DNA of 64,000 bases from Burkholderiales bacterium (GTDB taxonomy: Bacteria; Pseudomonadota; Gammaproteobacteria; Burkholderiales; Nitrosomonadaceae). Both the position numbers and the translations under genes were made by a program. The notes under the pieces are model-generated. The model did no database searches. It saw only the letters and a program-made list of their open reading frames with translations, and had not been told where the DNA came from. The stretch is from positions 124,001-188,000 of the forward strand of contig JACKLV010000004.1 in assembly GCA_024235755.1 (NCBI GenBank). The letters run 5' to 3'. The first letter of the stretch is position 1; every line of letters starts with the position of its first letter. Shown one piece after another: positions 18,343 to 28,715 of the stretch.

Positions 18343-20448
18343 TTATTTTTTCTTCGCTTTTCGCGTTGCCTGTTTCCGCTTTCCGCGTACGCGCGTTGAT
18401 TTATTCGGAGCTGTATCCGCTTCTGTTACCGGCTCATCTCGAGATTCTTCCGGAATCGTTCCGGTATCTGGCAATGTGTCGGTTTCACCAGCTGGTCCGG
18501 CTTCAGTAACGGATGATGTTTGTTTATTCTGTGTTTGAGCCGGTTCTGTTGATTTCGATGCCGCAGAATCCGTTTCGGGTGGCAGTTCGTATTTAAATCG
18601 TTTCCTGGCACTCTCGGATTCAGGTATCCAGATTTTTCCGATAGGAACAACTTCCAGTTTACGGCGGCTGCCGTACATGTAGTTGACCATGCCGCGTGAT
18701 ACGAAGATTGCAGTAAATACGGAGGTCAGGATGCCGAGACAGAGTACGACAGCAAAACCTTTTACCGGCCCGGAACCGAAAGCAAACAGTGCGATACCGG
18801 CAATCAATGTGGTGATATTCGAATCGAGAATTGTCCCCGTGGCGCGCTCGTAACCGGCGCTGATCGCAAGCTGCGGCGAAATACCGGCGCGAAGTTCATC
18901 GCGTATCCGTTCATTAATCAGTACGTTGGCGTCGATGGCCATGCCGACGGTCAGCGCCAGTGCGGCCATGCCAGGCAATGTCAACGTAGCTTGCAGAATG
19001 GACAGCAGGCCAACCAGCAACAGCAGGTTGATACTGAGCGCAAGTACGGAAATGACGCCGAACGCCATGTAATACATCATAATAAAGATGGCGACTGCCA
19101 AAAAGCCGTAAAGCGTAGAATTAAATCCCCTGGCGATATTGTCTGCACCCAAACTGGGACCGACGGTACGCTCTTCAATGATATCCATCGGTGCGGCAAG
19201 TGCACCGGCACGCAGCAACAGTGAAACATCACGCGCTTCCGCTGTGGTCATGCGTCCGCTGATTTGCACCCGTCCGCCACCGATTTCCTCACGGATAACG
19301 GGGGCGGTGACGACTTCGGCCTGATTGCGTTCGATCAACAGTATTGCCATGCGCCTGCCGACATTTTCGCGTGTCAGTTTCTTGAATATCTGAGCACCAT
19401 TGTTATCCAGCCGGATGTGAACGGCTGGCTGATTGTCTTCATTAAAGCCGGGTTGTGCGTCGGTAATGCGTTCTCCGGTCAGCAGTACCTGTTTTTTGAC
19501 CAACAGAGGGCCGCCGCCGCGTTCTTCGTAAAGCTCGGTACCAAACGGTATGCGGCCTTGCAATGCTGCATCGAGATCGCGCTCATCATCGACCATGCGA
19601 ATTTCCAGCGTTGCCGTACGTCCGAGGATTTCCTTCGCCTTGGCGGTATCCTGTACGCCGGGCAACTGAACGATGACACGGTCAGCGCCAGCTTTCTGAA
19701 TGATCGGTTCCGCTACACCCAGTTCATTGACGCGGTTACGCAGCGTCGTGATGTTCTGCTGTACTGTGGAATCCTGCATTTGCACCAGTGCTTCCGGCCT
19801 AATGGTGGCGATCAGATTGAAACGGTTGCTGACCTGTTCTTCTCTGAATTGCAGGTCTTCATAGGTTGACTTTAGTTCGTCTAACGCTTGTGAACGTGAT
19901 TCAGCATCACGAAATCGGACTGTTAATGATTCGCCCAGCTTTTCAACACCGGCATAAGGAATTCTTTTTTCACGCAAGGTTGAGCGGATATCATTGCTGT
20001 GGCGATCGAGGGTCTTGCTGACAGCACCCTCCATATCGACCTCGAGCATGAAATGTACGCCGCCGCGAAGATCAAGTCCGAGATACATCGGCAGCGCACC
20101 CAGATCGGTCAGCCATTGAGGCGAGTTGGGCAACAAATTCAATGCGACCATATAGTCGTCGCCTAACGTGGTTTGGAGTAAATCCTTGGCTTTGATTTGC
20201 GTGTCAGTATCTTCAAAGCGTACCTTGATACTGCCTTCTTCCAGAAAAAGACCGTCTATATTGATGCTGGCATTTGCCAGCGTGGTCTCAACCCGTTGCA
20301 GCAAGGCGTTGTCTGCATGAGCTGCCACTCTCAATGGAGAAATTTGTACGGCTGGAGATTCACCGAAAAAATTGGGCAGGGTATAGAGCAGTCCGAGTAA
20401 CAAGGAAACCGCAATAATCAAGTATTTCCAAAGCGGGTAGCGGTTCAT
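18343..20448 (-). CDS. secD: protein translocase subunit SecD, with C-terminal extension
   Basis: 701 residues, longer than E. coli SecD (615). An N-terminal membrane segment is followed by the large periplasmic region (LGLDLRGGVHFMLEVDM) and five further membrane segments with GMAIDANVLINERIRDELR. Beyond the last segment and a basic patch (YMYGSRRKLEVV) lies an unusual ~80-residue tail rich in Glu, Thr, Ser and Pro. The tail ends in a strongly basic cluster (RGKRKQATRKAKKK). The core is standard, while the tail is low complexity and presumably cytoplasmic. Confidence 0.97.
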   Translation of the reverse strand: MNRYPLWKYLIIAVSLLLGLLYTLPNFFGESPAVQISPLRVAAHADNALLQRVETTLANASINIDGLFLEEGSIKVRFEDTDTQIKAKDLLQTTLGDDYMVALNLLPNSPQWLTDLGALPMYLGLDLRGGVHFMLEVDMEGAVSKTLDRHSNDIRSTLREKRIPYAGVEKLGESLTVRFRDAESRSQALDELKSTYEDLQFREEQVSNRFNLIATIRPEALVQMQDSTVQQNITTLRNRVNELGVAEPIIQKAGADRVIVQLPGVQDTAKAKEILGRTATLEIRMVDDERDLDAALQGRIPFGTELYEERGGGPLLVKKQVLLTGERITDAQPGFNEDNQPAVHIRLDNNGAQIFKKLTRENVGRRMAILLIERNQAEVVTAPVIREEIGGGRVQISGRMTTAEARDVSLLLRAGALAAPMDIIEERTVGPSLGADNIARGFNSTLYGFLAVAIFIMMYYMAFGVISVLALSINLLLLVGLLSILQATLTLPGMAALALTVGMAIDANVLINERIRDELRAGISPQLAISAGYERATGTILDSNITTLIAGIALFAFGSGPVKGFAVVLCLGILTSVFTAIFVSRGMVNYMYGSRRKLEVVPIGKIWIPESESARKRFKYELPPETDSAASKSTEPAQTQNKQTSSVTEAGPAGETDTLPDTGTIPEESRDEPVTEADTAPNKSTRVRGKRKQATRKAKKK

Positions 20449-20530
20449 GAGTATTCAGTAATGATGATGGTTATATTGAAAAACGGTTGTAAAAAGATCG
20501 GTTGGGAGTCGACCGGGTTTGTAAGACAAT

Positions 20531-21013
20531 TTAATTTTTATCGCCTGACTTGGTGGTTTCCTCATTGCTGCTATCGGGTGCATTATCTGATGAGGTTGGC
20601 GTATCGTCGGTGGCTTTGTTTTCTGATGCCGTAGCAGCTGGCGCGCTTTTGGCTGATTTTTTTACTTGTTTGTTACCCTTGGATGGCTCGATGCTTTTTA
20701 GCGTCCCTTTGGGCAGCAGTGTTTGAACAGAAGATTTCAGCACAATGACTTCATGGCTGGGTGCAATTTCCACGACCACATAGCTTTCGCTGACATTGAG
20801 TATTAAACCCAGTATGCCGCCATTGGTAATGACCTCGTCGCCTCTTTGCAGGTTTTCGACCATTTGTTTATGTTCTTTGGCGCGCCTGGCCTGGGGGCGA
20901 ATAAGCAGCAACCAGAAAATAACAAAAATACCTATTAACAAAATCAGATTTGCCCAACCTGCCTCAGCTTGTCCAGATTCGGCAGCTTGTGCGTATGCTT
21001 CACTAATCAGCAT
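20531..21013 (-). CDS. yajC: preprotein translocase subunit YajC, with C-terminal tail
   Basis: 160 residues; the usual length is about 110. There is one N-terminal membrane segment (NLILLIGIFVIFWLLLI) and the conserved cytoplasmic part (RPQARRAKEHKQMVENLQRG, DEVITNGGILG). A ~50-residue Lys/Ser/Asp-rich tail follows. YajC associates with SecDF. It precedes secD and follows tgt, the common tgt-yajC-secD-secF order. Confidence 0.96.
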   Translation of the reverse strand: MLISEAYAQAAESGQAEAGWANLILLIGIFVIFWLLLIRPQARRAKEHKQMVENLQRGDEVITNGGILGLILNVSESYVVVEIAPSHEVIVLKSSVQTLLPKGTLKSIEPSKGNKQVKKSAKSAPAATASENKATDDTPTSSDNAPDSSNEETTKSGDKN

Positions 21014-21072
21014 AGTATTTCTCCAATGAACGGTTAATCAAAAAGTGCACATATTAGCATGATGCAGGCTTA

Positions 21073-23190
<2,118 letters not shown>

Positions 23191-23392
23191 AGATACGCGA
23201 TGATCAGAAACCAACGGCATGTTGAAAACGTAGATTTCTGCATTCTTATAAACCGGGGCGAAGACAAGTCACCAAATTCATCGAAAATGTGCAATTATAT
23301 ACCGATAGCGTATTTTACCGAGTGGCTTGCTGAAGCAGACAAATTCAGTGATAATTGCGTTCTTTTGCAACGCAAAAAATCTGTCAGCACTA

Positions 23393-23474
23393 GCCGAGGT
23401 GGCGGAATTGGTAGACGCACTGGATTCAAAATCCAGCGATGGTGACATCATGGGGTTCGATTCCCCCGGCACCA
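23393..23474 (+). tRNA. tRNA-Leu(CAA), acceptor stem apparently truncated
   Basis: The D-arm (GCG GAATTGGTAGA CGC), anticodon arm (CTGGA TTCAAAA TCCAG, anticodon CAA), long variable arm stem (GATG-GTGA-CATC) and T-loop TTCGATT are clear, and CCA is encoded. Between the T-loop and ACCA only 8 bases (CCCCCGGC) remain where 12 are needed for the T-stem plus acceptor strand. The 5' GCCGAGG therefore can pair only through GCC/GGC. The first T-stem pair is also lost (T opposite C). The gene may be a degenerate copy, or the sequence may have lost bases in a C-run. Confidence 0.8.
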
Positions 23475-23623
23475 TTTATTAACCCACTGTTCTAGCTGGA
23501 TATTTTCCTAATATCTTGTGGAAAGAAAGCCTGTATCAGTCAACATATTGAAAAAATAATGAAATTATTGGTTCGATTCCGTGAGGCTATTTTTATATGA
23601 AAACTAATCTGGATCAAAGTAGT
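23475..23623. other. tRNA-proximal intergenic stretch
   Basis: No gene is visible. An 11-base piece of the tRNA T-arm (GGTTCGATTCC) recurs at 23571-23581. This could be a trace of an attachment-site duplication but is too short to prove one. Confidence 0.3.
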
Positions 23624-23903
23624 TTAATACATCCATGGTTGGTGCGGTATGTCGATGATGTGAATACATCCACCAATTGTATAGAATATCAAGTGTGATC
23701 CTTGCAAATAGCAGTAATAGCCTCTTCGATATCAATTTACGCTACCTATTTTAGGATTTTCGCTAGTCACCTGAAACGTCGGTCAAGATCACGCAAATAG
23801 CCATCTCGTTTCTTTTTTACCCCATTTTTTGCAACGTGCAACGCCCGATATTTTTGAGGTCTTGTTTTGCGCGTAGCGTAATTTTGACGGTGAATGTCGT
23901 TCC
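23624..23903 (-). pseudogene. ParE/RelE-type toxin, decayed
   Basis: Read on the minus strand just after the parD remnant, three frames together give a ParE protein. FTVKITLRAKQDLKNIGR is followed by a stop and shift, then KRDGYLRDLDRRFR with TGA where Trp is expected. LAENPKIG and finally RRGYYCYLQGSHLIFYTIGG and IHIIDIPHQPW follow before a TAA at 23624-23626. Order, length (~92 codons) and linkage to parD identify a type II toxin gene. No start codon survives (ACG in place of ATG), and there are at least two frameshifts and a nonsense codon. Confidence 0.85.
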
Positions 23904-24139
23904 TCAATCCAGTTCCTCAATAATCTTATCAATAGAATAATCTTTTACGAATTCACCACGCTCTGCTTGTTCCGCGCCTTCTTTTAAATATGCGCGAGCT
24001 TCCAGCTTACTCTTGCGTTCTTCCATTCCACGTAATGCATCACGGACGACTTCACTTGCCGAACCATATCGTCCGCTTGCGATCTCATTTTATAAATGTT
24101 TCCCAATGTTCGCCCTAAACTCAAACTCGTCGTTGCCAT
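23904..24139 (-). pseudogene. ParD-family antitoxin, frameshifted
   Basis: On the minus strand an ATG at 24139 starts MATTSLSLG, as in ParD ribbon-helix-helix antitoxins. An extra G shifts the frame; EHWETFIK continues in the second frame. A further shift in an A-run restores NEIASGRYGSASEVVRDAL and GMEERKSKLEARAYLKEGAE, then ERGEFVKDYSIDKIIEELD to a TGA. Without these two shifts it would be a normal ~80-residue ParD. It directly precedes the decayed toxin, so the pair is a dead parDE module. Confidence 0.88.
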
Positions 24140-24159
24140 TTTTGGTTAAACCCCTATAG

Positions 24160-24184
24160 TATTCATATATAACAAATATGAATA
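24160..24184. promoter_or_regulatory. inverted repeat upstream of parD, probable fossil operator
   Basis: A perfect 9-bp inverted repeat TATTCATAT-ataacaa-ATATGAATA starts 20 bases upstream of the parD ATG. ParD-type antitoxins autoregulate by binding palindromes in this position, so it is a likely former operator. Binding is inferred. Confidence 0.5.
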
Positions 24185-24737
24185 TATCAAAAGAATGCAA
24201 TAGATGAAATAGATTTTTAAAAGATTCAGAATTCAGGCTCAGGCGTATCCATAAAAATATCCCCGCCAAGCCCTTGCAATATGCGTTCCCATTCCTCTAA
24301 TATGCTGAAAATTTGGTTCGATAACGCTATGTCTTGGCGCACCAAGCAAGGCTTTCATAAAGTCTCATATCACATAAAATCCATTGTATTTATTCGGTTT
24401 TTTAAGAACTGATTATCTCATAAAATCGCATAACATCTTTTGACATAGCAGCAAAATGTTGGTACTTTTTGATACCAGCAAGTGAGATACCATCAAATGC
24501 TGACAGACCCCGCTATACGTCAAGCTAAGCTAAGGATAAACCTTACAAAATGTACAAATAGCGCGTTAAACATGTACCAGTAAAGTTGAAAAAAGAGGAA
24601 TTAATCCTCCGTTTAGCGCTTCTATTTTTTCATTCTGGGGTTGAAATAAAGCGCGGTTTATTTCCAAACAATCAATTACTTGTTTTTGTGTTCTCCTTTT
24701 CTGTAAGTTTGGATTTCATTGATTCTTTTTGCCGTTT
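24185..24737. other. degenerate intergenic DNA between dead parDE and istB tail
   Basis: Very AT-rich, with no intact gene. Around 24215-24360 the minus strand shows short open pieces (for example a run reading FSILEEWERILQGLGG) interrupted by stops. They look like another gene remnant, but I cannot name it. A terminator-like hairpin at 24589-24609 is listed separately. Confidence 0.4.
24589..24609 (-). terminator. possible rho-independent terminator
   Basis: On the minus strand GAGGA-TTAAT-TCCTC is followed by six T. The stem is only 5 bp. It lies downstream of the istB remnant on the same strand and could have ended that transcript. Confidence 0.4.
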
Positions 24738-24870
24738 CTAACGTGCAGCCAGGCGATACGATTCTCCATTTATTTTCAGAATATGGACATGATGGGTTAA
24801 GCGATCTAGCAATGTGCTGGTCAATCGTTCCGATCCTAGAACACCTGTCCAAAAAATGGGGTCCACTTCT
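24738..24870 (-). pseudogene. istB: istB (IS21-family helper ATPase), C-terminal remnant
   Basis: The last ~40 codons of an IstB-type protein remain on the minus strand: [20 protein letters not shown], then [17 protein letters not shown] and a TAG at 24738-24740. The [12 protein letters not shown]...GESYRL ending is characteristic of IS21-family IstB. Everything upstream is missing; the fragment runs straight into the 31-bp repeat at 24841. It is therefore the stump of an IS21-like element cut by a later rearrangement. Confidence 0.8.
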
Positions 24871-24871
24871 T
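24841..24871 (+). repeat. 31-bp direct repeat, left copy
   Basis: Identical over all 31 bases to 28424-28454 in the same orientation (core CCTGTCCAAAAAATGGGGTC). The bases just before it (CCTAGA versus CCTAAG) are also similar. The sequence looks like an insertion-sequence end. The two copies bracket a 3.6-kb block carrying three intact genes. Confidence 0.85.
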
Positions 24872-24872
24872 C

Positions 24873-24888
24873 AGCTATGATCATAGCT
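24873..24888. promoter_or_regulatory. 16-bp perfect palindrome upstream of permease
   Basis: AGCTATGATCATAGCT is fully self-complementary and lies 56 bases upstream of the permease ATG, immediately after the left direct repeat. It could be an operator or part of an IS end; nothing in the sequence chooses between these. Confidence 0.35.
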
Positions 24889-24943
24889 CAATGGTAGGGA
24901 GTGGATAGTTATTTCTTTTATTTGACGGCAATATACGATTCCA

Positions 24944-26149
24944 ATGAATGAATGGATACAAACATGGCATGAGGCAGCGACAACTACCCTCGGTCTTTTC
25001 TGGATGGCCTTGTGGGCATTCGGGCTTGGTTATTTAATTTCGAGCATGATCCAAGTATTTGTTACTCGCAAGCGCATGAAGCAAAGCATGGGTGATGCCG
25101 GTGCCAAGAGTGTATTCCTGGGTACTTTCTTCGGTTTTATTTCAAGTTCTTGTTCCTTTGCCGCGCTAGCCACCACGCGTTCCTTATTCACCAAAGGCGC
25201 CGGATTAATTCCATCACTTGCATTTTTACTGGCTTCAACAAATCTGGTCGTGGAGCTTGGTATTGTCATTGCAATTTTTTTGGGTTGGCAGTTCCTTGTG
25301 GGTGAATATGTTGGTGGCTTGCTGTTGATTCTGCTAATGTGGATATTGGTCCGTTTTACCCGGTCGAAGCGTCTCGAAGAACGGGCGCGAGAGCATGCGC
25401 GCGCGCAAGAGGAACGTTCCGACGATGACAATATCCCTGACTGGAAAGAACTTATTAGCAGCCGTGAGGGTTGGCGGCAAGTGGCTAACCAGTACATTAT
25501 GGAATGGAAAATGGTATGGAAAGACGTAACAGTGGGTTTTACCGTAGCGGGAATTATAGCAGCGTTTGTTCCTCAAACTTTTTTCCAAATTCTGTTTGTA
25601 GGCAGTGACACAAATGATCCGCAATTTTGGCAAATATTACTGCAAAGTTTAGTTGGTCCGATAGCCGCTTTTTTTACCTTTATCGGTTCAATGGGCAACA
25701 TTCCGCTTGCAGCCGTATTATATGGAAACGGCGTTAGTTTTGCAGGTGTCATGGCATTTATTTTTAGCGATCTTGTCGTGCTGCCGGTATTGCGTATCCA
25801 GGCGAAATACTATGGCTGGAAAATGGCAATGTATATTTTAGGTATATTTTTGGTAATTTTAGTCGTTACTGCGCTAATTTTGCATTACACGTTTTCAGCT
25901 TTTGACTTGTTACCCAGTGCTGAAAATGTAAAATCGGTTACTGACCGCGAGTTTTTTGCTATTGATGCTACTTTCTTTTTGAATCTTCTGTTTACTGGCT
26001 TGAGCGGTTTTTTTCTTATCTGGAAATGGCGTACCACCGGATTTTCAAACAGTGATGATATTTTCAGCGAGCGATTCTTATTTTGGCTTGCACTGCTTGC
26101 ATTGATCTGGCTCGCAGGCGGCTTAATTGTCTCGTTCGTTCTTATTTGA
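24944..26149 (+). CDS. DUF318/ArsP-type permease
   Basis: A 401-residue inner-membrane protein with about eight to ten membrane segments in two halves, separated by a charged loop (residues ~145-185). The family motif SSSCSFAALATTRSLF in the first half and the GSMGNIPLAAVLYGNGVSFAG segment in the second match the permease family that includes ArsP and YraQ. Members move organoarsenicals or other small thiol-reactive compounds; the substrate here is unknown. The conserved Cys is present. It is followed by a good terminator and is the first gene in the repeat-bounded block. Confidence 0.8.
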   Translation: MNEWIQTWHEAATTTLGLFWMALWAFGLGYLISSMIQVFVTRKRMKQSMGDAGAKSVFLGTFFGFISSSCSFAALATTRSLFTKGAGLIPSLAFLLASTNLVVELGIVIAIFLGWQFLVGEYVGGLLLILLMWILVRFTRSKRLEERAREHARAQEERSDDDNIPDWKELISSREGWRQVANQYIMEWKMVWKDVTVGFTVAGIIAAFVPQTFFQILFVGSDTNDPQFWQILLQSLVGPIAAFFTFIGSMGNIPLAAVLYGNGVSFAGVMAFIFSDLVVLPVLRIQAKYYGWKMAMYILGIFLVILVVTALILHYTFSAFDLLPSAENVKSVTDREFFAIDATFFLNLLFTGLSGFFLIWKWRTTGFSNSDDIFSERFLFWLALLALIWLAGGLIVSFVLI

Positions 26150-26169
26150 TATTAGTTACCTTTTTTGGA

Positions 26170-26215
26170 TGAGTAAAGTTTCAATTGTGTATTTTACTCA
26201 GTTTTTTGTTTTTTC
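26170..26215 (+). terminator. rho-independent terminator of permease gene
   Basis: Perfect 8-bp stem TGAGTAAA (26170-26177) / TTTACTCA (26193-26200) with a 15-base loop, followed by GTTTTTTGTTTTTT. It lies 20 bases after the permease stop. Confidence 0.75.
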
Positions 26216-26502
26216 AAGTTAATCTGCACCCAATATTTTCCAGTGTTAGTACTGTCTATTATGGAAGAATAAATTATAGAAACAATGATATAAATATTAG
26301 GCTGATAAACTTGCTCGCTATTTTTTGAAAAAAACTGGAAAAATTTCAACGTTGATTGACATTTTAATTAAGGCTTTAAATTTTTAAAGATTCCATTTGG
26401 ATTTTTTGTCATCTTATTTTGAAAAAACAAAAGTTGTTATGTAAATTTTAAATTTAAGTTTATCTAGATTAGAACATTAAAAAATTGAATCGAAAAAGAG
26501 AG
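26216..26502. other. AT-rich convergent intergenic region
   Basis: Between the permease terminator and the convergent outer-membrane gene I see only AT-rich DNA, without a reading frame or repeat. Confidence 0.5.
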
Positions 26503-27642
26503 CTAAAAATGGTAGTGAGCACCAATTCCAAGGTACTCTACTTTTTCTTTATAAAACTGACCCGTTGGAGAGTTGCCGTAAAAATACTCAATTAGAAATT
26601 GTAACTTGCGACTAAATACTTGGTGATTGTCAAATTGAATACCAGCTCTGGCAGATATATCTGCATTCCAATTATTTTGTTCATGATTTTTGAAATCAAC
26701 GGCAAGTATTGGTCTCAGCGCTGCAAAATCAATACGCCAAGGACTTCTGAACTCAAGTCCGTATTGAACAGACCAAGGTTTGATTGTTGAAGGTTGCTTA
26801 TGAAAGATACCCCCACCTCCGCTATAGACACGAATACCATATGGCAGCTCATATGAAAGTCTAAGATCTACACCTTCATAGCTAAGATTGATGCGTTCCA
26901 AACGCGTCCTCAGTAAGAATTCATCACCAAGATGCGAGCTTTGGTGGAAAATTCGTCCAAAAGCAGAAAATTGTCCTGTCCGTAAACTTGAGTAGACAGA
27001 AGCAATAAAGTCACTATTGATCAGATCGGATGAACTGGCATCGAGATTGAAGTCGCTAAAAACAGCAGCCTGGAGCCCTGTTTCCCATTGTATGGCTGTT
27101 TGACCTATATTGGCTCGATAGAATGGGATTGTTTCTCCGAAACTAACTGCCCCATTATTTTCTCCATCTATGTCGGCACCCACATAATTTCGATAACTAG
27201 CGGAGAAATGTGCCCAACGTGGATCAGCCAACAATGGTTTAAATAAATGCCCGGTTGGTAAAAGCCCTGTTGGAAAAACTTCTGCGGGTGTTACTGCTGC
27301 GCTTATGGGAATTTCCTGTTGCTCTGGAACTGTAGTAGTTGTCATTTTTTGTTTATCCTCAATTGTGAGCAGCTCTACACCCGATACACCCGGAATCTCA
27401 GACAATATCTGCTTAACATATGCCCGGTCTTCTACTTTCAGATTAGAAGTCGATAATGTAATGACGCCTTCACGTACTACCAAGGTTGAGAAGTCAAGTT
27501 CATAATCTCGTTTAAGAACACCTGTTGCATAACCGGCAATATATGAATCATTGGGTATCAATTCACTCCAAATTGGAGATATTGTGAATAATGTAATTAC
27601 CGAAAGAAAAAGCAACCGAACAGTACTGTTCATCTTTCTCAT
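26503..27642 (-). CDS. BON-domain and DUF1207 outer-membrane protein
   Basis: About 379 residues. The ATG at 27642 (MRKMNSTVRL) is preceded by GGAGG at ideal spacing, so I prefer it to the in-frame start 45 bases upstream. A signal peptide ends near PIWSE. A BON-type phospholipid/periplasmic domain (about residues 30-90: VVREGVITLSTSNLKVEDRA, SEIPGVSGVELL) precedes a DUF1207 region (FKPLLADPRWAHFSASYRNY) and beta-strand repeats to a C-terminal aromatic (GIGAHYHF), consistent with an outer-membrane barrel. Function is unknown. It converges with the permease and lies downstream of the HiPIP gene on the same strand. Confidence 0.82.
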   Translation of the reverse strand: MRKMNSTVRLLFLSVITLFTISPIWSELIPNDSYIAGYATGVLKRDYELDFSTLVVREGVITLSTSNLKVEDRAYVKQILSEIPGVSGVELLTIEDKQKMTTTTVPEQQEIPISAAVTPAEVFPTGLLPTGHLFKPLLADPRWAHFSASYRNYVGADIDGENNGAVSFGETIPFYRANIGQTAIQWETGLQAAVFSDFNLDASSSDLINSDFIASVYSSLRTGQFSAFGRIFHQSSHLGDEFLLRTRLERINLSYEGVDLRLSYELPYGIRVYSGGGGIFHKQPSTIKPWSVQYGLEFRSPWRIDFAALRPILAVDFKNHEQNNWNADISARAGIQFDNHQVFSRKLQFLIEYFYGNSPTGQFYKEKVEYLGIGAHYHF

Positions 27643-27793
27643 GGGTCCTCCAGTATAAAATATCATTGCTATCCCTTTAATAGACAAGGGATAGCAAAAA
27701 TATCTGGCAGTAAAAAATACTGAACTGAGTATGATCTGACGCTACGTCTATTAACGGTAGCTATCAGACCTAGTCGAAACTACTACATATAAA

Positions 27794-28075
27794 TTATGCT
27801 TTTGGGGTATATGCCGTACACCAGCCTTCAGGGCTGATACGACCTTCCACAATTTTACATTCCCCATTAGCTTGAGGAGTTTTTCCGGGAATAAATTGCA
27901 TGCAATTACTGCACTTTTCATTTCTATTCGGATTGTCTTGATATTTCACCACAGTTTTAGGCGCTTTCGCTGCTTCTGCCTTATTAATTGCTCCTGTCAT
28001 AAGAGGAAAAGTGATACCAATTGCCAAGAATTTGATTAGTTCACGACGTGTGAGCTTCTTTTGACGATAATTCAT
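27794..28075 (-). CDS. high-potential iron-sulfur protein (HiPIP)
   Basis: A 93-residue periplasmic electron carrier. The N-terminus has a Tat-type signal (TRRELIKFLAIG then a hydrophobic stretch). The four [4Fe-4S] ligands are Cys55, Cys58 (CSNC), Cys73 (GEC) and Cys86 (GWC), spaced as in HiPIPs. HiPIPs pass single electrons between the bc1 complex and oxidases or reductases. AGGAGAAG-like sequence precedes the ATG. It is followed on the same strand by the BON-DUF1207 gene. Confidence 0.92.
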   Translation of the reverse strand: MNYRQKKLTRRELIKFLAIGITFPLMTGAINKAEAAKAPKTVVKYQDNPNRNEKCSNCMQFIPGKTPQANGECKIVEGRISPEGWCTAYTPKA

Positions 28076-28423
28076 AATTCTTCTCCTTCTCCCTGAATAT
28101 AGAATAGATTCAAAAAAATAAATACCACTAAAATAGTATCTTTTCTCATTAACAATCTTTTTCGCTCATTATTACTCTCTTCTAATAAATCACTGTTGTC
28201 CAGTTAACTGACAAGTAGAAAGCTCGATTCAACCAGAATTGTTATGATCGTGTTTTATATAACTTATTGAACAAGAATGAAGAATTGGGTTATGGCCCAT
28301 TGTAATACAATCCGTATTCAAATTCTAAGTTAGTTCCGAAACATGAATTTGAGTCTCTGGCGAGACGTCATATTTACACCGGGTTTCTCGTACAGGTTGA
28401 TTGTTAAGAAAATAACTCCTAAG
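28076..28423. other. upstream region of HiPIP gene
   Basis: AT-rich DNA up to the right direct repeat. It must contain the HiPIP promoter, but I cannot point to a confident -35/-10 pair. No gene is recognised. Confidence 0.4.
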
Positions 28424-28454
28424 ACACCTGTCCAAAAAATGGGGTCCACTTCTT
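28424..28454 (+). repeat. 31-bp direct repeat, right copy
   Basis: Exact match to 24841-24871 in the same orientation. It closes the block containing the permease, BON-DUF1207 protein and HiPIP. Confidence 0.85.
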
Positions 28455-28697
28455 ACAGCGACCTTCGGATTAGTTTGTCACCATGATGATGGTACACTTG
28501 TTTGGTAATATCAGCTTGCGCTAAATCGTAGAAAACGTGATTGGCAAGCGTATTGCCTTGTCATTTTGGCAGCGTAAAGTTTACGCGTTCGATAGTTTAA
28601 TCCCGTAGGATCGGTGACCAAATCATGACATAATGAATCTATTGATTTTGAAACAAAAAAGCAGGGAAGCTGTGTTAATTTTAACGCCAGGTACTAC
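28455..28697. other. possible gene remnant beside right repeat
   Basis: On the minus strand a piece reading NHVFYDLAQADITKQVYHHH runs to a TAA just before the right repeat. It has a stop upstream and no start. It looks like the tail of an unidentified gene. Confidence 0.3.
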
Positions 28698-28715
28698 ATG
28701 AGGAAGGAACAGGCC

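Noticed and set aside
19264..19869. 200-codon plus-strand frame inside secD
   Set aside because: Antisense shadow of secD with no family motif.
23571..23581. Repeat of 11 bases of the tRNA T-arm as an attachment site
   Set aside because: T-arm sequence of this length recurs readily by chance, and no integrase gene is present; not enough to call att sites.
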